NCBI RefSeq assembly: GCF_001310085.1
Contig: NZ_CP012643.1
Location: 4,718,001-4,782,000 of the forward strand
Direction of reading: 5' to 3'
DNA length: 64,000 nt
Source: Rufibacter tibetensis
Lineage (GTDB): Bacteria; Bacteroidota; Bacteroidia; Cytophagales; Hymenobacteraceae
Shown: positions 59,008-64,000 of the stretch, one piece after another
Numbering within the stretch: the stretch's first letter is position 1
How the letters are laid out: each line of letters begins with the position of its first letter
Notes under the pieces: model-generated
Seen by the model: the letters and a program-made list of their open reading frames with translations, nothing else
What the model was told of the DNA's origin: nothing
Database searches by the model: none
Program-made: the position numbers and the translations under genes

Positions 59008-61428
59008 TCAATCCATCCGGAGATTTTTTACTGGGTTCAGCGTGGCGGCTTTCAGGGCTTGGTAACTCACGGTTAAGAAAGCTACCAGTCCAGCTAACAA
59101 CATGGCCACTGCGAATGCCCAAATAGGAATGTCAATGCGGTAGGCGAAGTCTTCCAGCCATTTGCCCATGGCATACCAGGCCAGCGGAACAGCGATCAGG
59201 GCGGCAATGAACACCAACTTCAAAAAATCTTTGGAGAGCAAGGTAACAATGGAAGAAGTTTTGGCGCCTAAGATTTTCCTGATGCCTATTTCTTTCTTCC
59301 GGCGCTCTGCCGCATAAGCCGCTAACCCAAACAAGCCCAAACACCCTACAAAAATGGCCATACCGGTAAAGATCCAGAGCAGTGATTTTAGTTTGTCTTC
59401 GGCTTTGTACATCACCTGGAAGTTTTCATCCATGAACTTGTATTCAATAGGGTATTCCGGGGAAAAGGTGTCCCACACCTGTTTGACATGGTTGATGCCC
59501 GCAGCCACATTGCCGCCTTTCATTTTTACGGCCACTTTCCAGTTAGCATCCGGGAAAATCTGTAGTACGGTAGGGTCTACTTTATCAAAAAGGCTCTTGA
59601 AATGGAAATCTTTCACTACGCCAATCACTTGTCCTTTCTTAATGGTATCGGCATCCATCCACATTTTCCACTCCATGGGTTTCCCTAGCGCTTTCTCCGG
59701 AGTCTCAAACCCCAGTTCTTTCACAGCCGTTTCATTGATGATAAAGGCCGCGTCTTTGTCGGTGGGCATATCTTTGGAGAAGCCGCGGCCCGCTACCAAC
59801 GTCAACCCTAAGGTTTTGAGGTAATCATGATCTACCATGAGGTGAGTCACGCTATGATGCACCCGCTCGCCATTCTTGATGACTTCAATGCCATCGCCGG
59901 CAGTGGCATCCCCCGGAAAACCGTACCCGATGGACACACTTGCAATGGCCGGAGATTTCGTCAACTCCGTTTTAAACGTTTCATAGTTCTTGTCCATGTT
60001 TTGACCGCGCATAGGAAAGAACATGATCTGGTCTTTGTTAAAACCCAGGTCTTTGTTGTGCAGGAAGCTTACCTGCTGGTACACCACCAAGGCACAGATG
60101 ATCAGAAAAATGGAAAGGGCAAACTGCACCACAATGAGCCCGTGCCGCAGCCAGGGCGTTTTGCCCGGACCACCATCACTCACCACGGCTCCTTTAAGCA
60201 CACTCACCGGTTTAAAGCCAGACAACACCAGCGCCGGATAAAGCCCTGCCAACACGCCTACTACCAACACCAGCACCCCTAAGAGTAGCAACAGTTCAGG
60301 GCGGTTGAAAATGTTGAAGGTCATCTCTTTTTCAGTGAAGGCGTTCAACGAAGGCAATAGCAATGATGTAAGCGCGGCGGCAAACACCACACTAATAAGA
60401 GTCAGCAGCAGAGTTTCTGACAGGAACTGGAGCAGCAGTTGCTTTCGGCTGGCGCCGATGGTTTTCCGTACCCCCACTTCTTTGGCCCGCTGCAGTGATT
60501 TAGCGGTGGCCAGGTTCACGAAGTTAAAGCAGGCAATAAGCAGAATGAAAACGGCAATAATGCTGAGAGCCTTCACGTAGGTGATGTTGCCTCTCAAAGA
60601 CTGGTCAAACTTAAAGCTGGCGGAGTACAAATGCACCTCATGCAGGGGCTGTAACACCGGCTCGTAATTGAACGGGCGGTTATTATCCTTGTCAATCTGC
60701 TTTTTAACGACCCCGCGTAACTTGGATTGGAGTAACTGAGGATCTGCGCCTGGCTTTACCTTCACATAGGTATAGAATTGCTGCCAACCCCAGCTTTGCA
60801 TCCGTTCAGCAGGAAACTGAAAAATGGCCATGTTCCGGATGTAGTTAATGGGCAAATGAAACTTGGGGTTGGTCTCAAAAACCCCTTTCACTATAAAAGG
60901 ATTCTTGTTGATGGAAACTTTCTTGCCAACGGGATCAATGTTTCCGAACACTTTTTTAGAAAACTTGTCTGAAATGACAATAGAGGTTGGGTCATCTAAG
61001 GCTTTCTCAGGAGAGCCATAGATAAAGTTCAGCGGAAACACCTGAAAGAAGGTAGGATCAGCATCCAAGCCCCCCGTTTCATACATCCGCTTCTCCCCTG
61101 CCTCTACCAAGCTCTGGGCGTCCCATTGCTGCATTAAGATACGTACCACGGTCTCTGTCTCTGGGAGATCGTTGACCATAGTGGTCCCGAACATGGGAGG
61201 CACACTCGCTACCTGGTCAGTTCCATCATCGGTGGTGACATTGTCATACACCCGATACACACGCTTGCCTTCGGGCAGGAATTTGTCATACTGCAGTTCA
61301 TCATGCACAAACAAGCCAATGAGCAAACAAGCGGTTAAGCCTAAGGCCAGCCCGGCAATGTTGATGAACGAAAACCCCTTGTATCTTAACAGGTTTCTAT
61401 AAGCTACTTTAAAGTAATTCTTAAACAT
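59008..61428 (-). CDS. FtsX-type ABC transporter permease (MacB-like)
   Basis: An 806-residue membrane protein with the MacB/FtsX duplicated layout: N-terminal segment (AYRNLLRYKGFSFINIAGLALGLTA), an extracytoplasmic MacB-type domain, three membrane helices near 285-400, a second periplasmic domain, then three C-terminal helices. An EIGIRKILGA motif occurs late (KKEIGIRKILGAKTSS) and EVGVRKTIGAS in the first half; both are coupling-helix signatures. It follows the ATPase gene by 39 bases. Such systems in Bacteroidota often act in lipoprotein or drug export or stress sensing. Part of a leftward operon under the sigma-54-type promoter at 62195. Confidence 0.92.
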   Translation of the reverse strand: MFKNYFKVAYRNLLRYKGFSFINIAGLALGLTACLLIGLFVHDELQYDKFLPEGKRVYRVYDNVTTDDGTDQVASVPPMFGTTMVNDLPETETVVRILMQQWDAQSLVEAGEKRMYETGGLDADPTFFQVFPLNFIYGSPEKALDDPTSIVISDKFSKKVFGNIDPVGKKVSINKNPFIVKGVFETNPKFHLPINYIRNMAIFQFPAERMQSWGWQQFYTYVKVKPGADPQLLQSKLRGVVKKQIDKDNNRPFNYEPVLQPLHEVHLYSASFKFDQSLRGNITYVKALSIIAVFILLIACFNFVNLATAKSLQRAKEVGVRKTIGASRKQLLLQFLSETLLLTLISVVFAAALTSLLLPSLNAFTEKEMTFNIFNRPELLLLLGVLVLVVGVLAGLYPALVLSGFKPVSVLKGAVVSDGGPGKTPWLRHGLIVVQFALSIFLIICALVVYQQVSFLHNKDLGFNKDQIMFFPMRGQNMDKNYETFKTELTKSPAIASVSIGYGFPGDATAGDGIEVIKNGERVHHSVTHLMVDHDYLKTLGLTLVAGRGFSKDMPTDKDAAFIINETAVKELGFETPEKALGKPMEWKMWMDADTIKKGQVIGVVKDFHFKSLFDKVDPTVLQIFPDANWKVAVKMKGGNVAAGINHVKQVWDTFSPEYPIEYKFMDENFQVMYKAEDKLKSLLWIFTGMAIFVGCLGLFGLAAYAAERRKKEIGIRKILGAKTSSIVTLLSKDFLKLVFIAALIAVPLAWYAMGKWLEDFAYRIDIPIWAFAVAMLLAGLVAFLTVSYQALKAATLNPVKNLRMD

Positions 61429-61467
61429 ATAGCAGTTTCTTTTACAGGTCTTTTTCTGAAACAGGTC

Positions 61468-62160
61468 TTAAAGTATAGCTTGAGATGCCATCTGTTCAGT
61501 CATGATGGTCTGGCCGTCCAGCATCCTGATGATGCGGTGGCTGTAGCGGGCATCATGCTCTGAGTGCGTCACCATGACAATGGTGGTTCCCTGCTCGTTT
61601 AGCTCGCTCAGGAGTTCCATCACCTCGTTCCCGTTGGAGGAGTCCAGGTTGCCGGTGGGCTCATCTGCTAAGAGCAAGTGGGGTTTGTTGATGACCGCTC
61701 GGGCCACTGCTACCCGTTGCTGCTGTCCGCCCGAAAGCTGCTGCGGATAATGGTTCTGCCGGTGTTTTATCTGTACCTTCTCCAACACTTCCTCTACCCG
61801 TTTCCGGCGTTCAGCGGGTTTTACTCCCAGGTAAAGCAAAGGCAATTCCACGTTTTCATACACCGTCAATTCATCAATCAAATTAAAGGATTGAAAGACA
61901 AAACCAATGTTCCGTTTGCGGAGCTCGGCGCGTTGGCTTTCGTTTACATTGGCTACTTCCTGGCCGTTGAAAAGGAAACTTCCGGCTTCGGGTTCATCTA
62001 GCAACCCCAGAATGTTAAGGAGCGTAGATTTTCCGCAGCCCGAAGGACCCATGATGGCGACAAACTCTCCTTCAGCTACTTCCAGGTTTACTTTGTTCAA
62101 AGCCGTGGTGAGGACTTCTTCGGTACGGTAGATTTTTTCAAGGTTTGTGATCTTTATCAT
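61468..62160 (-). CDS. ABC transporter ATP-binding protein (LolD/MacB type)
   Basis: A 230-residue ATPase that powers the adjacent permease. Walker A is GPSGCGKST, the Q-loop lies near [18 protein letters not shown], the signature is [14 protein letters not shown], and Walker B is [16 protein letters not shown]. The switch His lies in [15 protein letters not shown] start at the ATG at 62160 ([11 protein letters not shown]), where the domain begins; the in-frame codon at 62205 overlaps the promoter region. First gene of the operon, 25 bases downstream of the predicted sigma-54 start site. Confidence 0.95.
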   Translation of the reverse strand: MIKITNLEKIYRTEEVLTTALNKVNLEVAEGEFVAIMGPSGCGKSTLLNILGLLDEPEAGSFLFNGQEVANVNESQRAELRKRNIGFVFQSFNLIDELTVYENVELPLLYLGVKPAERRKRVEEVLEKVQIKHRQNHYPQQLSGGQQQRVAVARAVINKPHLLLADEPTGNLDSSNGNEVMELLSELNEQGTTIVMVTHSEHDARYSHRIIRMLDGQTIMTEQMASQAIL

Positions 62161-62194
62161 AAGGGTAGCATTTGTCTTTATGGCTTCTTCCCTT

Positions 62195-62212
62195 TTGCAC
62201 AACAAATGCCAA
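62195..62212 (-). promoter_or_regulatory. Predicted sigma-54 (-24/-12) promoter of the ABC operon
   Basis: On the minus strand the sequence TTGGCATTTGTTGTGCAA has GG and GC exactly 10 bases apart, matching TGGCAY-N5-TTGCW well (TGGCA and TGC intact; one mismatch in the -12 element). Transcription would begin about 12 bases on, near 62185, leaving a 25-base leader before the ABC ATPase. The divergent gene is an NtrC-type activator of sigma-54 RNA polymerase, which fits. A palindrome TGCGATTTCGAACGCA at 62288-62303, about 80 bases upstream, is a plausible activator site. Nothing else in the 62161-62558 spacer stands out. Confidence 0.6.
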
Positions 62213-62558
62213 AACTCCTACTGCTTCTTTTTCAGACACTTACCTATAACCACGCTGTACCACCCGTGCAGATTCGCTCCTACGGTGTGCGATTTCGAAC
62301 GCAGTACACAGGTGCAAATGGGCAAACTATTCAAAAACAGAGAGTTGTAAGAATGGCATAATTATCGTTTTTTCGTCTGCACAGAAACATTAGCTGAGAT
62401 TCCCCAACCAGCAAATTAGCTTTAGGTCAGGAAACCTTCATCTTCTGACTGGTTTAAAGCTTCTTTTTAGAAAAGAGAGCTAAAACAGCCGGCAGCAGAA
62501 AGTACCAGAACCTAAGAACACCGCCCATTTCTAAACACTATTCCTAAAAAGTACCCTT

Positions 62559-63917
62559 ATGCAGTTGAAGAAAGCTACCGTGTTGGTAATAGATGATGAC
62601 CCCGATGTGCTGACCGCCGTGCGTTTACTTTTAAGGCCACTGGTAAAGGAGATTGTAGTGGATAAAAAGCCGGAGAACATTCCGTCGTTGCTCCGGCAGC
62701 AGGCGTTTGATGTGATTCTGCTGGACATGAACTTTGCCTCTTCTATTCATACCGGCAATGAGGGAATTTACTGGCTGAAAGAAATAAAACGGCTCAAATC
62801 TGAGGCAGCCGTGATCATGATTACGGCGTACGGGCACATAGATCTGGCCATACGGTCGTTAAAAGAAGGCGCCTATGACTTTGTGGTAAAGCCCTGGCAT
62901 AATGAAAAACTGTTGGCTACGCTGCAGGAAGCAGTAAGTGGCAAAGAAAAAGGAAGCAGTGCTTCCGCCCAAAACACTGCCAACTCTTTGATTGGACCTG
63001 ACCTGCTGGGCGAGTCTGAGGCCATGCAGGACATCTTCTACAAAATAAAGAAAGTAGCCCCCACCGACGCGAACATCCTCATCTTGGGCGAGAACGGTAC
63101 CGGGAAAGAACTCATCGCCAAAGCCATTCACCAGCACTCCCTGCGGGCGAACCAACCTTTTGTGAAGGTAGACGTGGGTGCCTTAACGGAGTCGCTGTTT
63201 GAAAGTGAGCTGTTCGGGCACAAGAAAGGCGCCTTCACCGACGCCCGCGAAGAACGGGCCGGTCGGTTTGAGGCCGCTGACAAAGGCACCATCTTCCTGG
63301 ATGAGATCGGGAACATCTCACTGCAGCAACAGGCCAAACTGCTGAGCGTGCTTCAAAACAGGCAAGTGATACGCGTGGGCTCCAATGAACCCATCAACGT
63401 GGATGTGCGGCTCCTATGCGCTACCAACGTCTCTTTGAACGACCTGGCCAGCGACGCTCGGTTCCGGAAAGACTTGATTTACCGCATCAATACCGTAGAA
63501 ATTGTAGTGCCACCACTGCGGAAGCGTGGTAACGATATCATTCTGCTGGCCAAGCACTACATCAACATCTATTCTGAAAAGTACCTGAAACCCTCGTTGG
63601 AACTCACCCCCAAAGCCATGGAGAAGCTCAAGAGCTATTCTTTTCCAGGTAACGTGCGCGAACTGCAGTACGCCATTGAGCGGGCCGTGATCATGTCTGA
63701 TGATTACGCGCTTGACGCCAGGGACATCATCTTCTCTCCTATTGAGTCTGCCCCTACAGAGAGCATTCAGACCAACGCCACCAATCTGGAGGAACTGGAG
63801 AAAGCCACCATTATCCGGGTGCTGGAGAAACACAATGGTGTCATGACCAAAGCCGCCAAAGAACTGGGCATTACCCGCACCGCGCTGTACCGAAGATTGG
63901 GCAAGTATGAGCTTTAA
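62559..63917 (+). CDS. Sigma-54-dependent response regulator (NtrC family)
   Basis: A 452-residue activator. The receiver domain (residues 1-125) has IDDDPD, phosphoacceptor Asp56 (VILLDMNFA), TAYG and the VVKPW ending. The AAA+ domain has Walker A GENGTGKE, the sigma-54-contact loop as GAFTDA (the usual Bacteroidota variant of GAFTGA), Walker [11 protein letters not shown] and the R-finger region [16 protein letters not shown] Fis-type helix-turn-helix ends the protein ([20 protein letters not shown]). The downstream kinase gene starts within its last codons. It should bind upstream of the divergent ABC operon and activate it on phosphorylation. Confidence 0.96.
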   Translation: MQLKKATVLVIDDDPDVLTAVRLLLRPLVKEIVVDKKPENIPSLLRQQAFDVILLDMNFASSIHTGNEGIYWLKEIKRLKSEAAVIMITAYGHIDLAIRSLKEGAYDFVVKPWHNEKLLATLQEAVSGKEKGSSASAQNTANSLIGPDLLGESEAMQDIFYKIKKVAPTDANILILGENGTGKELIAKAIHQHSLRANQPFVKVDVGALTESLFESELFGHKKGAFTDAREERAGRFEAADKGTIFLDEIGNISLQQQAKLLSVLQNRQVIRVGSNEPINVDVRLLCATNVSLNDLASDARFRKDLIYRINTVEIVVPPLRKRGNDIILLAKHYINIYSEKYLKPSLELTPKAMEKLKSYSFPGNVRELQYAIERAVIMSDDYALDARDIIFSPIESAPTESIQTNATNLEELEKATIIRVLEKHNGVMTKAAKELGITRTALYRRLGKYEL

Positions 63918-64000
63918 GAATTTTGAAGGCAAGCTGCTGTTGCGGGTGTTCCTGCTGCTCTTGTCCTTAAGCGCGCCTTCCATTGTCATCACCAACGGCT
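63907..64000 (+). CDS. N-terminus of a membrane protein, probably the cognate sensor kinase (runs off right edge)
   Basis: An ATG at 63907 overlaps the regulator's stop by 11 bases and opens a frame reading [20 protein letters not shown] and on to the window end. The charged start followed by a long hydrophobic helix fits the first transmembrane segment of a sensor histidine kinase, and the overlap implies translational coupling. Only 31 codons are visible, so the identity is inferred from context. Confidence 0.65.
   Translation, partial: MSFKNFEGKLLLRVFLLLLSLSAPSIVITNG

Overview
The window looks like chromosome from a Bacteroidota (Cytophagia-type) bacterium, perhaps near Hymenobacteraceae such as Rufibacter or Pontibacter. 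That placement is inferred from gene families: an OMP_b-brl-type TonB-dependent receptor with an N-terminal carboxypeptidase-regulatory-like domain, Bacteroidota-style FtsX permeases beside a sigma-54 regulator, DUF5117-type zinc proteases, lipoprotein-type secreted enzymes and a compact thiamine locus. No rRNA, tRNA or CRISPR array was recognised.

Layout. 1-8.4 kb: housekeeping genes (sugar-nucleotide transferase, PAS histidine kinase, a large J-domain coiled-coil protein, a GH43 glycosidase, a cold-shock protein). 8.8-20 kb: a nearly complete thiamine locus in two TPP-riboswitch units. Unit one is thiS-thiC-thiE-thiG-thiH-thiF, with a convergent TenI-like gene. Unit two is thiM, then a 670-bp spacer filled with interleaved inverted-repeat elements, then a second thiE, thiD and tenA. 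Unit one makes the pyrimidine and thiazole moieties and couples them; unit two salvages and phosphorylates both and contains a second coupling enzyme.

20.1-32.8 kb: a restriction island bounded by strong terminators. A type I system is broken: hsdM carries several frameshifts, no hsdS is visible, and hsdR lacks its nuclease end and has altered helicase motifs. Between the fragments lies an AT-rich, opposite-strand, apparently intact three-gene module: a gamma-type N6 methyltransferase, an SPPY methyltransferase and a phospholipase-D-fold nuclease. It looks like a BfiI-like restriction-modification system with two modification enzymes. Downstream is one intact PUA/EVE-like + PD-(D/E)xK protein, then four decayed genes: an ASCH protein, an Mrr-type nuclease with its own reader domain, a PD-(D/E)xK protein and an unknown.

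32.8-36 kb: more decay (cupin remnant, a stop-riddled frame) and a REP-associated tyrosine transposase with its 20-bp palindromes on both sides and one inside its own reading frame. 36-64 kb: ordinary chromosome, with a pseudouridine synthase, an alanine symporter, a duplicated beta-sheet secreted protein, two paralogous subtilisin-like lipoproteins, an Ldh-family dehydrogenase, an FkbM methyltransferase, a CPBP protease, a zinc metalloprotease, a bacterial Vms1/VLRF1-like release-factor homologue, CorA and a TonB-dependent receptor. It ends with an FtsX/ATPase ABC operon divergent from an NtrC-type regulator, with a good sigma-54 promoter in front of the ABC operon. Three families of small palindromic or terminal-inverted-repeat elements are scattered through the intergenic regions.
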